Positions 43,840-53,166 of a DNA stretch of 64,000 nucleotides are shown in pieces. The translations under genes and the position numbers were made by a program. Within the stretch, counting starts at the first letter, position 1; each line of letters begins with the position of its first letter. The notes under the pieces were generated by a model that was given only the letters and a program-made list of their open reading frames with translations, did not search any database and was not told where the DNA came from. The stretch spans positions 1 to 64,000 of the forward strand of contig CAZKIO010000023.1 in assembly GCA_964552795.1 (NCBI GenBank). Direction: 5' to 3'. Source of the stretch: JAEUHZ01 sp964552795 (lineage in GTDB: Bacteria; Planctomycetota; UBA1135; GCA-002686595).

Positions 43840-45591
43840 CTACGGCGCCCACGACACGAGCATCGCGTTCGTCAGGTTGAACGTCGCGCTCGTGCAGAAC
43901 GCGGCGGAGTTGCGGTACCACACCTGGTACGCGCGCGTGCCCGGCACCGTGACGAGGCCGCGGACGTGCAGCGGCGGATCGCCGGCGTCGGGGCAGATCG
44001 ACGCGCCGCCGGCGTTCGTCCGCGTCGCGAGGCGCACGACCGTCCCCGTCACGCAGCGCAGCCCGTCCCCGAACGGGACGCCCATGCCGCCCGCGACGAG
44101 CTGCGTCCCCTGGAAGTACAACGCCGAAGCGTCGGGCATGTCCGAGCCGGCGAGCACGAGCGTGTCGGCCGCGAGGCTCGCGGTCCCCTGCCGGTCCAGG
44201 CGGCCGCCGAGGCCGAGCGAGTTGGCGCAGCCGCGCCGCGCGCCCGCCGCGCTCGCGTTGTTGCACGGACACGGCGTGCCCAGGCCGTCGCCGTAGCAGA
44301 TCGAGCCGCCGCTCGGATCCCAGCGCGCGAGGTACAGGCTCGCCGGCGGCCACCCGGCGACGTAGATCCCCTCGCCCGAAGCGGGCGCGAGGTGCAGGAA
44401 GTCCTCGCCGGCCGCTGCCGTGCCGTGGATGCGCGTCCAGGCTTCGCTGCCGTCGCGCTCGTGGCGCGCGAGGTACGCGCTGCCGATCGTCGTCGTGGCC
44501 TCGTAGGCCGTGCCGCACACGAGCACCGCTCCGCCCGCGCGCGCGAGCAGCTCGTGCGGGTGCGCCCGCGGCCGGCTGCGGGACCACAGCAGTGTGCCGG
44601 CGCCGTCGAACGCGTTCAGCGTGATCCCCGTGATCGCCATCGCATCCTGGTTCGTGGCGAGCAGCACGATCTCGCCCGTGTCCGTGACGACGACCTGGTT
44701 CGCGTCGCGCGATCCGTCGGTCGGCGCGCGCACCCAGAGCGGGTTGCCGGCAGCGTCGAACGCGCGCAGCACGGCCGCGTAGTCGCTCGCCGTGCGCTCC
44801 GTCGCGGCGACGAGCACGCGGCCCGCCCCGTCCACCGCGATCGAGCGGCCGGTCTCGGGGCCGCCGAGCGGGCCCGCGGACTCGCGCGTCCAGCGCAGCG
44901 CACCCGCCGGCGTGAAGCTCGCCACGAGCACGTCGCCCTGCGCTCCGGGAACCCACGCGCTCGCGCCGCAGGCGTACACGTTGCCGAGCGCGTCGAGCGC
45001 CACGCCAGTCGCCTGGTCGGAGAGTCCCGCGATGCCGTCCGCGGTCGCGACCCACAGGAGCGTGCCGGCGGCGTCGTACTTCCACACGCAAAGATCCGGG
45101 CTGCCGGCCGGCCCGTTCGACGCGCCCGCGAGCACGATCGAACCGTCCGGCGCCAGCGCGAGCGCGGCGACCTGGTCGATGCGGTTGCCGAACGGCCCGT
45201 CGTAGGCGCGCGACCACAGGAGGTTGCCCTGCCGGTCGAAGCGGTACAGCAAGACGTCCCACACGTACGTCGGCCCCACGAAACCCACGCGGCGGCCGGC
45301 CGCGACGACGTCGCCGTTCGCGGCGACGCGCACGAACTGGAACGAGTCGTCGAGGCCCAGGCCCGCGTCGAGGGACGCGCTCCAGCGCAGCGCGCCCGCT
45401 CCGTCGTACGAGCGCACCACGGCGTCGGCGGGCGACGGCGTCGTGCCGACGGCCACGACCCCGTCGAGCGGGTCGGCGGCGATCGAGAACGCGGCGAGAC
45501 CGGGGTCGGTCACGGTCCAGATCGGATCGAGCTGCGCCACGGCCGTGCCGGAGAGCGTCAGGGTGAGAACGACGGAAAGGGTGCGGTGCAT
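43840..45591 (-). CDS. Secreted propeller protein with Cys-rich C-terminal domain
   Basis: The 583-residue protein starts at ATG 45591 with a signal peptide (MHRTLSVVLTLTLSGTAVAQ). Residues of about 25-450 contain SBBP/PQQ-like blades, each with a 'YDGAGALRWS', 'FDRQGNLLWSRAYDGPFG' or 'YDAAGTLLWVATADG' strand followed by 'VALDALGNVYACG'-type strands. From 'CYGDGLGTPCPCNNASAAG' on it carries the same domain as the protein at 15467-16594, with RRGCANSLGLGGRLD, 'ALYFQGTQL', 'FGDGLRCVTG' and the terminal 'YQVWYRNSAAFCTSATFNLT'. Extracellular; function unknown. Convergent with the dioxygenase gene. Confidence 0.8.
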   Translation of the reverse strand: MHRTLSVVLTLTLSGTAVAQLDPIWTVTDPGLAAFSIAADPLDGVVAVGTTPSPADAVVRSYDGAGALRWSASLDAGLGLDDSFQFVRVAANGDVVAAGRRVGFVGPTYVWDVLLYRFDRQGNLLWSRAYDGPFGNRIDQVAALALAPDGSIVLAGASNGPAGSPDLCVWKYDAAGTLLWVATADGIAGLSDQATGVALDALGNVYACGASAWVPGAQGDVLVASFTPAGALRWTRESAGPLGGPETGRSIAVDGAGRVLVAATERTASDYAAVLRAFDAAGNPLWVRAPTDGSRDANQVVVTDTGEIVLLATNQDAMAITGITLNAFDGAGTLLWSRSRPRAHPHELLARAGGAVLVCGTAYEATTTIGSAYLARHERDGSEAWTRIHGTAAAGEDFLHLAPASGEGIYVAGWPPASLYLARWDPSGGSICYGDGLGTPCPCNNASAAGARRGCANSLGLGGRLDRQGTASLAADTLVLAGSDMPDASALYFQGTQLVAGGMGVPFGDGLRCVTGTVVRLATRTNAGGASICPDAGDPPLHVRGLVTVPGTRAYQVWYRNSAAFCTSATFNLTNAMLVSWAP

Positions 45592-45780
45592 GGAGTCTCC
45601 GTCCAGGGTACGCGTCGCGCGTGGGGCCACCGGGACTGCCGGGCCCCGGGATCGCACAGGCCGGGGCCCCTAGGGGTTCGCGGGCGCACGGTTGACCCTC
45701 CCGGCCGTGAAAGAGGCCGACCGTGGCGGGACAGAGGGGTCATCGGCATCCCGTTCCCCCCTTCACCCCCGAGGTCCTCC

Positions 45781-47127
45781 ATGCACGCATCCTTCCGCAA
45801 GCTGTCCCTGCTCCCGGCCGCGTTCGCCGCCACGCTCGCGGTCGCTCCCCCGGCCGGCGCCACCGGCAGGATCGACGCCGCCACGCTCGTCTCCGCCCCG
45901 CAGGGCACGTTCAACGGCGTCGCGTTCACGCGCTACGAAGCCATGTTCCAGGGTGTCACGCCCAACAACCGGCCCTACCGCGTGCCGTGCCAGATCATCG
46001 CGCCGACGCAGCCCGGCCAGGGCAGCGGCCTGCTCGTCTTCGATTGGCTCGTCAGCACCACGATCCTCACCACGGTCGGGCAGGAGCAGGCGGACGCGCG
46101 CTACACCCTGACCGACGAGTTCCTGTTCGGCCTCGGCGCGTCGTACGCGACGGTCCGCTGCGATCCGGCGGGCATCGGGCAGCGCTCGCCGATCGCCGAT
46201 CCGTTCCGGCCGTGGTCGGACGGGCTGCTCGACACGTCCTCGGAGTTCATCACCTCCGCCGGCGACGAGTTCCACATCGTCGTCGACTACGTCAGAGCGC
46301 TGCGCACCGATCCTGTCGCCGTCGGGCTGCTCGGCCCGGTCCAGCGCAGGGCGGCGTTCAGCTACTCGGCGGGCGCGTTCCGGCTGCGCGGCCTCCTGCG
46401 GATGCCGATGGGCCGCGGCCTGTTCGACTTCTCGCTCGTCGGAGGTGCCGGCCAGGGCTACAGCCATCCGACCGGCAACGGAATCGGCTTCTCATCGGCC
46501 GAGAGGCCGCCGATGGCGGGAGCGGGCCTCGAGATCGACTTCCAGTCGGAGACCGACGTGCTCGCGCTCGACGCGCACCGGACGCGGCACGAGGAGCCGA
46601 ACTATCGCGTGTACCAGTTCGCCGGCGCGGCGCACCTGCGCGACGTCGACGCGGTCGAGTTCGGGCTCCCGAGCCCGCACACGGCCAACGTGGCCGACTG
46701 GACGCCGTTCTTCCGCGCGCTGTTCGTCGCCGGCAACCGCTGGTGCGACGGCATCGCGCCGCCGCCGAGCCTGTGGCTGGGCGCGCGGAACGAGGCGTTC
46801 ATCGCGCGCGACGCGAACGGGAACGCGCTGGTGCGCTACGTCGGGACGCTGCCGGTGACCACCGAGGCGTACCGGCTGCCCGAGGTCGCCGTCGGTGAGA
46901 ACCAATACATCCCGCTCGATCCGGCCTTCGACGACGGCTCGTTCACGGGGTTCTTCCGGGTGCTCGCCGGAAGCCACATCGATCGCACGGCCACGTTCAC
47001 GGACCACGCCGCGTACGTGAACCAGGTGACGGTGCACGCGCGGGCGCTAGAGGCGCAGGGCTACCTCCTGGTCGCGGACGCCGACGCGATCATTGCTCGC
47101 GCGGCGTCGTCCTCGATCGGCTTGTAG
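45781..47127 (+). CDS. Secreted alpha/beta-hydrolase domain protein (Abhydrolase_10-like)
   Basis: The 448-residue exported protein has a signal peptide (residues 1-28, cut after AGA). The layout 'LLVFDWLVSTTILTTVGQEQ', 'YATVRCDPAGIG' and 'QRRAAFSYSAGAFRLRGLLR' fits the alpha/beta-hydrolase family with the nucleophile Ser in a S-x-S-x-G elbow, followed by an Asp in 'RHEEPNYRVYQFAGAAHLRD' and a His. The family is mostly uncharacterised and may act on esters or lactones outside the cell. Start ATG 45781 with ggtcctcc before it, so no Shine-Dalgarno is evident. A strong terminator hairpin follows. Confidence 0.72.
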   Translation: MHASFRKLSLLPAAFAATLAVAPPAGATGRIDAATLVSAPQGTFNGVAFTRYEAMFQGVTPNNRPYRVPCQIIAPTQPGQGSGLLVFDWLVSTTILTTVGQEQADARYTLTDEFLFGLGASYATVRCDPAGIGQRSPIADPFRPWSDGLLDTSSEFITSAGDEFHIVVDYVRALRTDPVAVGLLGPVQRRAAFSYSAGAFRLRGLLRMPMGRGLFDFSLVGGAGQGYSHPTGNGIGFSSAERPPMAGAGLEIDFQSETDVLALDAHRTRHEEPNYRVYQFAGAAHLRDVDAVEFGLPSPHTANVADWTPFFRALFVAGNRWCDGIAPPPSLWLGARNEAFIARDANGNALVRYVGTLPVTTEAYRLPEVAVGENQYIPLDPAFDDGSFTGFFRVLAGSHIDRTATFTDHAAYVNQVTVHARALEAQGYLLVADADAIIARAASSSIGL

Positions 47128-47149
47128 GACCGAGGGTGGAGAGTCCGGC

Positions 47150-47183
47150 CGGCGCCGGCACCCGTTCGGGGGTGCCGGCGCCG
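47150..47183 (+). terminator. 14-bp perfect hairpin after the secreted hydrolase
   Basis: Bases 47150-47163 (cggcgccggcaccc) and 47170-47183 (gggtgccggcgccg) are perfect reverse complements around gttcgg. It begins 23 bp after the stop at 47127 and is followed by atcggcttt. A likely intrinsic-type terminator, 137 bp before the next gene. Confidence 0.7.
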
Positions 47184-47320
47184 ATCGGCTTTGGCCCGGC
47201 GTGGGCCTGCCGCGGCGCCGCAGTCCCCATCCGAGCGTGGAATCGCCACGCTAGAATCACGACCCTGCACCGCTGACCGGGGCCCGTTCACAGGCCCCAA
47301 CGCCCTCACCGAGTCTACAG

Positions 47321-48727
47321 ATGGCCACCCCCACAACCCTCGCACGCACGCTGTTCGCCGTCCTCCTCGCTCCGGCCGCGCTCGCGCAGTCGTTCACGAT
47401 CACGCCGATCCCGCAGCAGGCGATCGACCTCGCCTGGGATCCGGTGCGCGCGAAGCTGTACGGCACGGTGCAGGGCACGACCGGCACGGGCGGCAACTCC
47501 GTCGTGGCCATCGATCCGTTCGCGCACACGGTGGGCACGCCGCTCTTCGTCGGCAGCCAGCCCTCCCGGCTTGCGATCGCGGACGACGCCTCCTACCTGT
47601 ACGTGGCGCTCGACGGCGCGAACGTCGTGCAGCGCGTGGACCTCGCGACGTTCACGGCCGACCTCCCGATCTCGCTGGGCAGCGATCCGTTCTTCGGTCC
47701 GCTCTACGCCGAAGACCTTGCAGTGCAACCCGGGAATCCGACCGTCTTCGCGGTGTCGCGCAAGCGCCTGGGGGTCAGCCCCAGGCACGGGGGGGTCGCC
47801 GTCTACGAGAACGACGTGCGGCGCACGCTGACGACGCCCGACCACACCGGGAGCAACGTCATCGAATGGACGGAGGCCGCGGACACGCTGGTCGGCTACA
47901 ACAACGAGACCACCGACTTCCGCGTACGCACGATGCTCGTGAACAGCCAGGGCGTCGCGATCGTCCAGGCGCTCAGCACGGGCATCTCCGGGTTCGGGAC
48001 GGACATCGAGTACGCCGCTGGCGCGCTGTACGCGACCACCGGCGTCGCGGTGAACCCGCTGACCGGCCTGACGCTGGGCACGTACCCGGGCGTCGGCACG
48101 TCGGCGCGCGTGGCCGTGAACCCGGCGCTCGATCGCGTCTACTACCTCTCGGGGAACACGCTGCGCACGTACGCGCGTTCCACGTTCCTGCTGCTGGGCA
48201 CGCTGACCATCCCGGGCGTCCAGGGCACGCCGCGCAACCTCGTGCGCTGGGGCGCCGAGAGCCTGGCGTTCTCGACGACGCAGGGGCAGGTGTTCGTGCT
48301 CACGGGTGACGAGACCTGCGCGGGTTCGTGGTCGAGCGAGTGCAGCGCCACTCCGAACAGCTCGGGCGCGCCCGCGTCGATCTCCATCACGGGGAGCCTG
48401 CGCATCGGCGAAGGCGATGCCGCGCTGGCCGTGTCCGGCCTGCCGTTCCCGACGCGCGGCCAGTTCCTGATGGGGCGCACCGAGTCGTTCATCCCGTTCG
48501 GCAACGGGCACCTGTGCATCGACATGTTCGCCGGGATCCACCGCGTGCCGGGCCTCGCGTCCAGCAACGCCGCAGGGAACGCGACGCTGCCCATCCCCTT
48601 CACGCAGCTCGCGACGAGCTACGGCTTCCAGGCCGGGACGACCTGGCGCTTCCAGTTCTGGTTCCGCGACCAGGTCGGCGCCGGATTCAACCTGAGCAAT
48701 GCCGCTGCGGCGACGTTCTGCCCCTGA
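47321..48727 (+). CDS. Secreted YncE-like propeller protein with C-terminal module
   Basis: The 468-residue protein starts at ATG 47321 with a signal peptide (TLARTLFAVLLAPAALAQ). The middle has YVTN/lactonase-like blades ('PSRLAIADDASYLYVALDGA', 'RLAVNPALDRVYYLSGNTL'-type repeats). From about residue 340 ('GSWSSECSATPNSSGAPASI') a C-terminal module starts, with 'GNGHLCIDMFAGIHRV' and the ending 'FQFWFRDQ...GFNLSNAAAATFCP'. This is a second variant of the C-terminal domain seen elsewhere in the window. Extracellular; function unknown. A terminator hairpin follows directly. Confidence 0.78.
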   Translation: MATPTTLARTLFAVLLAPAALAQSFTITPIPQQAIDLAWDPVRAKLYGTVQGTTGTGGNSVVAIDPFAHTVGTPLFVGSQPSRLAIADDASYLYVALDGANVVQRVDLATFTADLPISLGSDPFFGPLYAEDLAVQPGNPTVFAVSRKRLGVSPRHGGVAVYENDVRRTLTTPDHTGSNVIEWTEAADTLVGYNNETTDFRVRTMLVNSQGVAIVQALSTGISGFGTDIEYAAGALYATTGVAVNPLTGLTLGTYPGVGTSARVAVNPALDRVYYLSGNTLRTYARSTFLLLGTLTIPGVQGTPRNLVRWGAESLAFSTTQGQVFVLTGDETCAGSWSSECSATPNSSGAPASISITGSLRIGEGDAALAVSGLPFPTRGQFLMGRTESFIPFGNGHLCIDMFAGIHRVPGLASSNAAGNATLPIPFTQLATSYGFQAGTTWRFQFWFRDQVGAGFNLSNAAAATFCP

Positions 48728-48762
48728 CCGGACCCGCTGCCCCGCGCGGCAGCCGGGACCGG
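48728..48762 (+). terminator. Hairpin after the YncE-like gene
   Basis: Bases 48728-48741 pair with 48748-48762 with one mismatch and one bulge around ccgcgc. The stem begins one base after the TGA at 48725-48727 and lies between convergent genes, 20 bp before the modC stop. No T-run is visible. Confidence 0.55.
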
Positions 48763-48782
48763 GGGAGAGCAAGTTCCCGCGC

Positions 48783-49835
48783 TCAACCTCCGGCCAGCAC
48801 CCGGCAGGCCTGCGCTTTCGCGACCAGGCGCACGGCCGTGCCCGGCGCCAGCCCGAGTTCCTCGACCGACGATCGCGTCAGGCTCACCACGATCCGGGCG
48901 CCGCCGGCGTCGGCGTCGAGCCACGCGTCCTCGCCGTCCACCCGCAGCGCGGCCACGCGCGCGGGCAGCACGTTGCGCGCGGACGTCCGCGGCAACTCCC
49001 CCACCGCGACGATCACGTCTTCGGCCCTGAGCGCCACCAGCGCCGGTTCGCCCGCCACCGCGCCCGAGCCTGCGACCCGCAGATCCACGCCCGGCGCGAT
49101 CTCGACCCGCGTCCGGCCGCCCTCTGTCCGCGCGATTCCGCGCAGCACGTTCTCGAAGCCGACCTCGTGGCTCGCGCGGTCGGCCAGCACGCGCGCGGGC
49201 GGTCCCTGCGCCACCACGCGGCCGCGCTCGAGCACCACGACCTCGGCGCACAGCGCCTGGACCTCCGTCGGATCGTGGGACACGAACACGAGCGGCACGT
49301 CGAAGGCCTCCGAGGTCCGCACGAGGTGCGGGAGCACGCGCCGTCGCAACTCCCAATCGAGCGATCCGAACGGCTCGTCGAGCACCAGCAACCGCGGCCG
49401 CGACGCGAGCGCGCGGGCGAGCGACACGCGCGCGCGCTCGCCGCCGGACAGAGTCGTCACGGGGCGGTTGAGCAGCGGGCGCAGTTCCAGCACGTCGAGC
49501 GCGCGCTCCACCAGCTCGCTGCCGCCCGGCGCGGCGCCGAACAGGATGTTTTGGCGCGTCGAGAGGTGCGGGAACAGCAGGACGTCCTGCGGCACGTAGC
49601 CGAGCGCGCGCCGCTCGGGCGGGAGGTCGATCCGCTGCGTTGCGTCGAACAGCACAGTGCCCAGCGCTTCGATGCGGCCGTCGGCGGGCCGACGCCAGCC
49701 GGTGAGGCACTCGAGCAGGCTCGTCTTGCCCGATCCCGATGCGCCGAACACGGCCAGCGAGCGCGACGTCGACGCGATCGCGACGTCCAGGTCGAAACGC
49801 GCCAGCGGCAGGCGCACGCGCAGCGAGAGGCTCAC
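48783..49835 (-). CDS. modC: Molybdate ABC transporter ATPase
   Basis: The 350-residue ATPase drives molybdate uptake through ModB. Walker A 'FGASGSGKTS' near residue 30, Q-loop 'GYVPQDVLLFPHLS', signature 'LSGGERARVSLARALAS', Walker B LLVLDEP and 'VFVSHDPTEVQAL' are intact. A C-terminal TOBE/Mop domain (about 285-350, ending 'VRLVAKAQACRVLAGG') is characteristic of ModC and senses molybdate. It starts at GTG 49835, overlapping the modB stop. Tungstate cannot be excluded as the ion. Confidence 0.92.
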   Translation of the reverse strand: MSLSLRVRLPLARFDLDVAIASTSRSLAVFGASGSGKTSLLECLTGWRRPADGRIEALGTVLFDATQRIDLPPERRALGYVPQDVLLFPHLSTRQNILFGAAPGGSELVERALDVLELRPLLNRPVTTLSGGERARVSLARALASRPRLLVLDEPFGSLDWELRRRVLPHLVRTSEAFDVPLVFVSHDPTEVQALCAEVVVLERGRVVAQGPPARVLADRASHEVGFENVLRGIARTEGGRTRVEIAPGVDLRVAGSGAVAGEPALVALRAEDVIVAVGELPRTSARNVLPARVAALRVDGEDAWLDADAGGARIVVSLTRSSVEELGLAPGTAVRLVAKAQACRVLAGG

Positions 49836-50527
49836 GCGGGGCGCTCCTCGGCGGCCAGCGGGCGCAGCAGCCGTTCCACCCACCAGATCAGCAGCGCGGC
49901 GACGACGGCGGTGATGCCGACCAGCGTCAGCGCGCGGCCGCTGTGGCCGAGCTGGATCTCGCTGAAGATCGCCAGCGCCAGCGTCTGCGTGCGGCCCGGG
50001 ATGCTGCCGGCGACGATCACCGTCGCGCCGAACTCGCCCAGGGCGCGGCCGAAAGCCAGCACGAGCGCCGCGAGCAGGCCGCGCCGCGCGAGCGGCAGCG
50101 TCACGCGCAGGAAGGTGCGCGCGCGCGACGTACCCAGGCTCCGCGCGGCCAGTTCCAGGCGCGGGTCGACACCCTCGAACGCTGCGCGGGCCGTGCGCGC
50201 GGCGAGCGGCAGCGCGACGACGGCGGCAGCGATCACGGCGCCGCGCCAGGTGAACAGGATCCCGGGGTCGAAACCCAGCGTTTCCGCGCCCAGCGGGCCG
50301 TGCCGCGCGAACAGCTCCAGGAGCAGGTACCCGATGGCCGTCGGCGGCAGCACCAGCGGCAGCGCGACCAGCGTCTCGACGGCGGCCTTGCCCGGGAAGC
50401 GGCCGCGCGCGAGGGCGTAGCCGAGCGCGATCGCCACCGGTGTCACGAGCACGGTCGCGAGACCGGCGACGAGCGCGGTGACGCGCAGCGCGTCGAGCAC
50501 GTCGCGGTCGAGGGGCGATCCGCTCAC
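49832..50527 (-). CDS. modB: Molybdate ABC transporter permease
   Basis: The 231-residue inner-membrane permease has five or six helices. Diagnostic blocks are 'LPLVLPPTAIGYLLLELFAR', 'ARSLGTSRARTFLRVTLPLA', 'AFGRALGEFGATVIVAGSIP' and 'RTQTLALAIFSEIQLG', all typical of ModB. It starts at GTG 50527 in a GTGA with modA and ends within the modC GTG. Length is normal. Confidence 0.93.
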   Translation of the reverse strand: MSGSPLDRDVLDALRVTALVAGLATVLVTPVAIALGYALARGRFPGKAAVETLVALPLVLPPTAIGYLLLELFARHGPLGAETLGFDPGILFTWRGAVIAAAVVALPLAARTARAAFEGVDPRLELAARSLGTSRARTFLRVTLPLARRGLLAALVLAFGRALGEFGATVIVAGSIPGRTQTLALAIFSEIQLGHSGRALTLVGITAVVAALLIWWVERLLRPLAAEERPA

Positions 50528-51288
50528 CGTGTTTCCCCCGGGGCGCGGAAGCCGTGACGTTCGAACGCAGCGCTGCTCGCGGGGCTGGCGAGGTGCGCCA
50601 GGAACGTGACCGCGAGCGATTCCTGTCCGGGACGCGCGAGCGCGCCAACGGGGTAGGTGATCGCGGGTCCGTCGGTCACGACGTGGACGACGCGCACACG
50701 TTTGGAACGTGCGGCATCGGTGGCGTACACGATGCCCGCCGCGGCGCCCGCTTCGACCGCCGCCAGCGCTGCGCGCGCGTCCACGGCCGGGACCAGGCGC
50801 TGACTCACAGCGTCCCACAGACCATGCCCCACCAGCCAGGCGCGCGCATAGCGGCCCGCGGGCACCGTGCCCGGGTCGCCGATCGAGAGCCGATCGACGC
50901 GGTGGTCGGCGAGCTGGGAAGGATCGAAGGGCTCGCGGAACGTGCCGTGCCCCGAGGGCTCGATCACGACGAGGACGTTCGCGACGAGGTCCGCACGCGT
51001 GCACGGGACGAGACGCCCGGCCGCTTCGAGCCGGTCCATCTCGGCCTCGTCGGCGGAGAGGAACACGTCGGCCGGCGCGCCGGCCAGGATCTGGCGGGCC
51101 AGGTCGCCCGAAGCGCCGAACGCGGTCGTGACGCGCGCGCCGTGCTCGATCTCGAACGCCGGCACGATCTCCGCCAGCGCGTCGCGCACGCTGACGGCGG
51201 CGAACACGCACAGCTCGGGACGCTCGTCGCGCGCGCCGCAGGCGGCGAGCAGGAACAGAACGGTCAGCACGCGTAGGCAGGCGCGCAC
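50524..51288 (-). CDS. modA: Molybdate ABC transporter substrate-binding lipoprotein
   Basis: The 254-residue binding protein has a lipoprotein signal 'VRACLRVLTVLFLLAACGAR' with lipobox LAAC. It has the ModA motifs 'LCVFAAVSVRDALAEIVPAF', 'TTAFGASGDLARQILAGAPA' and 'ADVFLSADEAEMDRLEAAG'. GTG 51288 was chosen because it places the signal at the very N-terminus; the open frame upstream has no signal. First gene of modABC. The 147 bp before it, up to the regulator gene, should hold the promoter. Confidence 0.9.
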   Translation of the reverse strand: MRACLRVLTVLFLLAACGARDERPELCVFAAVSVRDALAEIVPAFEIEHGARVTTAFGASGDLARQILAGAPADVFLSADEAEMDRLEAAGRLVPCTRADLVANVLVVIEPSGHGTFREPFDPSQLADHRVDRLSIGDPGTVPAGRYARAWLVGHGLWDAVSQRLVPAVDARAALAAVEAGAAAGIVYATDAARSKRVRVVHVVTDGPAITYPVGALARPGQESLAVTFLAHLASPASSAAFERHGFRAPGETR

Positions 51289-51381
51289 GGCCCCGCCGCC
51301 CGGATCGAGCTGCCGGAGAGTCCTGCGTTGCAGGGCCGTCGCCCCACGACTGCGGCTCCCGAAAGGATGCCGAATCAAGTT

Positions 51382-51404
51382 GGCCGGAGGCGAGCCTGCC
51401 GGCC
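51382..51404. promoter_or_regulatory. Imperfect palindrome upstream of modABC
   Basis: ggccggagg (51382-51390) and cctgccggcc (51395-51404) form an inverted repeat with a single-base bulge around cgag. It lies between the stop of the HTH-Mop gene (51436) and the modA start (51288), so it could be an operator for that regulator or the terminator of its gene. The sequence does not match the E. coli ModE operator. Confidence 0.3.
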
Positions 51405-51435
51405 GACGCCATCGGGTCCGCGCGCCCACCGACCC

Positions 51436-51915
51436 TCAGCCTCCCGCCACGATCACCTCGGTGGCCTTGATGATCGCGGTCGCGCGCGCGCCGACGGCGA
51501 GGCCCAGGCGGTCCACGGAGTCGGTCGTGATCACCGCGCCGATGCGCACGCCGGCGGCGACCTCGATCACGATCTTGGTCATCACGTCGCCGCGCGCGAT
51601 CTCGACGATGCGGCCGGCGAAGCGGTTGGTGGCCGACAGCGTGCCCAGGTCGAGCTCCGGACCGCCGCGGTCCTCGGCCAGCAGCGTCGCGAGGAACGTC
51701 ACCGGGTCGGGCTTCCCGCCGCGCGTCCCGGCCGTGATGCCGCGCTCGGCGGCGCGCGTGAACGCGGCCAGCAGGCGTTCCTGATGCTCACCCGGCTCGA
51801 GGACGCCGCGCTCCCACTTGCTGACCGTCATGGCGTGCACGCCGACTAGCTTGGCCAGCTCCGCCTGCGAGAGGCCGAGCCGCCCGCGCAGGGCTTTCAG
51901 GTCCCGTGCCGCCAT
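51436..51915 (-). CDS. HTH (XRE)-Mop fusion, probable molybdate-responsive regulator
   Basis: The 159-residue protein has an N-terminal XRE-type helix-turn-helix (about 5-50: 'LRGRLGLSQAELAKLVGVHA', 'MTVSKWERGVLEPGEHQ'). A C-terminal Mop/TOBE domain (about 93-158: 'LSATNRFAGRIVEIARGDVM', 'VRIGAVITTDSVDRLGL', ending 'IIKATEVIVAGG') binds molybdate. ModE of E. coli has a winged-helix reader plus two Mop domains; here a different HTH type carries one Mop. It is directly upstream of modABC on the same strand, 147 bp apart, which supports control of that operon. Confidence 0.82.
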   Translation of the reverse strand: MAARDLKALRGRLGLSQAELAKLVGVHAMTVSKWERGVLEPGEHQERLLAAFTRAAERGITAGTRGGKPDPVTFLATLLAEDRGGPELDLGTLSATNRFAGRIVEIARGDVMTKIVIEVAAGVRIGAVITTDSVDRLGLAVGARATAIIKATEVIVAGG

Positions 51916-51956
51916 CAAGCCCCAGCTTACCGGACTAAGCCGGACGGGCAAGTGCC

Positions 51957-53051
51957 CTACTTCCCGATCAGGAAGTGCGCGACGTCGCCCTCGCGCATCA
52001 CGTAGTCGCGACCCTCGACGCGCAGCTTGCCGGCGGCCTTGATCGCGGCCTCGCTCTTGTGCGCGACCAGGTCGTCGATCGAGTAGATCTCGGCGCGGAT
52101 GAAACCCTTCTCGAAGTCCGTGTGGATCTTGCCGGCCGCGACCGGCGCGGTGTCGCCCTTCAGGATCGTCCAGGCGCGGATCTCGATCTTGCCGGCGGTG
52201 AAGAACGACTGCAGGCCGAGCAGCGTGTAGACCTTGCGGATCAGGCGGTTGAGGCCCGGCTCCGAAAGGCCCAGGTCCGCCAGGAACGCGCCGCGCTCGG
52301 CGACCGGCATCGTCGAGAGCTCGCCCTCGATGTCGCCGCACAGCGCGACGACCTCGGCGCCGGTCTTCTTCGCGTGCTCGCGCACGATCTCGGCGAGGGC
52401 GTTGTGGCCCTCCAGGTCGTCGTCGCCGACGTTCGCCACGTACAGCACGGGCTTCATCGTGATCAGGAACAAGGGGTCGAGCACCTCGCGCTCGGCCTTG
52501 CTCCACTCCAGCGTCCGCAGCGACGTGCCCGCGTCGAGGGCCGCCTTGGCCTTCTCCAGGACCAGCTTGTGCGCCGCCGCGTCCTTCTCCTGGGCCTTGG
52601 CCTTGCGCGCCGTGCGGTCGAGCACCTTCTCGACCGACTCCAGGTCGGCGAGCTGCAGCTCCAGCTCGATCACCTCGATGTCGCGGCGCGGGTCGACGCT
52701 GCCCGACACGTGGATCACGTCGCCCTTGGGAAAGCAGCGCACGACGTGCAGGATCGCGTCGCACTCCTTGACGTTCCCCAGGAACTTGTTGCCCAGGCCC
52801 TCGCCCTTCGACGCGCCGGCGACCAGGCCCGCGATGTCGACGATCTTCACCGACGCCGGGACGATCCGGTCGGTCGCGATGTACTTGTGGATGATCTCCA
52901 GGCGCTCGTCGGGCACGTCGACGATGCCCACGTTGGGCTCGATCGTGCAGAATGGGTAGTTCGCGCTCGCGGCGCCGGCGGCCGTGATCGCGTTGAAGAT
53001 CGTCGATTTGCCGACGTTGGGGAGGCCGACGATGCCGCAGGCGAGGCCCAT
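51957..53051 (-). CDS. ychF: Redox-regulated ATPase YchF (Obg family)
   Basis: The 364-residue cytoplasmic P-loop protein binds ATP and interacts with ribosomes. G1 is 'GIVGLPNVGKSTIFNAI' at about residues 7-22, G3 'VDIAGLVAGASKGEGLGNKF' and the family-specific NxxE/NVGDDD region replaces the usual NKxD. The C-terminal TGS-like domain shows 'FFTAGKIEIRAWTILKGDTA', 'GFIRAEIYSIDDLV' and the ending 'GKLRVEGRDYVMREGDVAHF'. Complete and well conserved. It diverges from the lipoprotein hydrolase gene. Confidence 0.95.
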   Translation of the reverse strand: MGLACGIVGLPNVGKSTIFNAITAAGAASANYPFCTIEPNVGIVDVPDERLEIIHKYIATDRIVPASVKIVDIAGLVAGASKGEGLGNKFLGNVKECDAILHVVRCFPKGDVIHVSGSVDPRRDIEVIELELQLADLESVEKVLDRTARKAKAQEKDAAAHKLVLEKAKAALDAGTSLRTLEWSKAEREVLDPLFLITMKPVLYVANVGDDDLEGHNALAEIVREHAKKTGAEVVALCGDIEGELSTMPVAERGAFLADLGLSEPGLNRLIRKVYTLLGLQSFFTAGKIEIRAWTILKGDTAPVAAGKIHTDFEKGFIRAEIYSIDDLVAHKSEAAIKAAGKLRVEGRDYVMREGDVAHFLIGK

Positions 53052-53166
53052 GTGCTGTGTTCTTGGAGGCGCTGTCGGGGACGAAAGGGGCGAAGATCCT
53101 AGCCTTTAGCGCGCGGGCCGGCGAGGACTAGAATCAGGCCCCCGCCACCGCCTCCAGGACCCCCGC

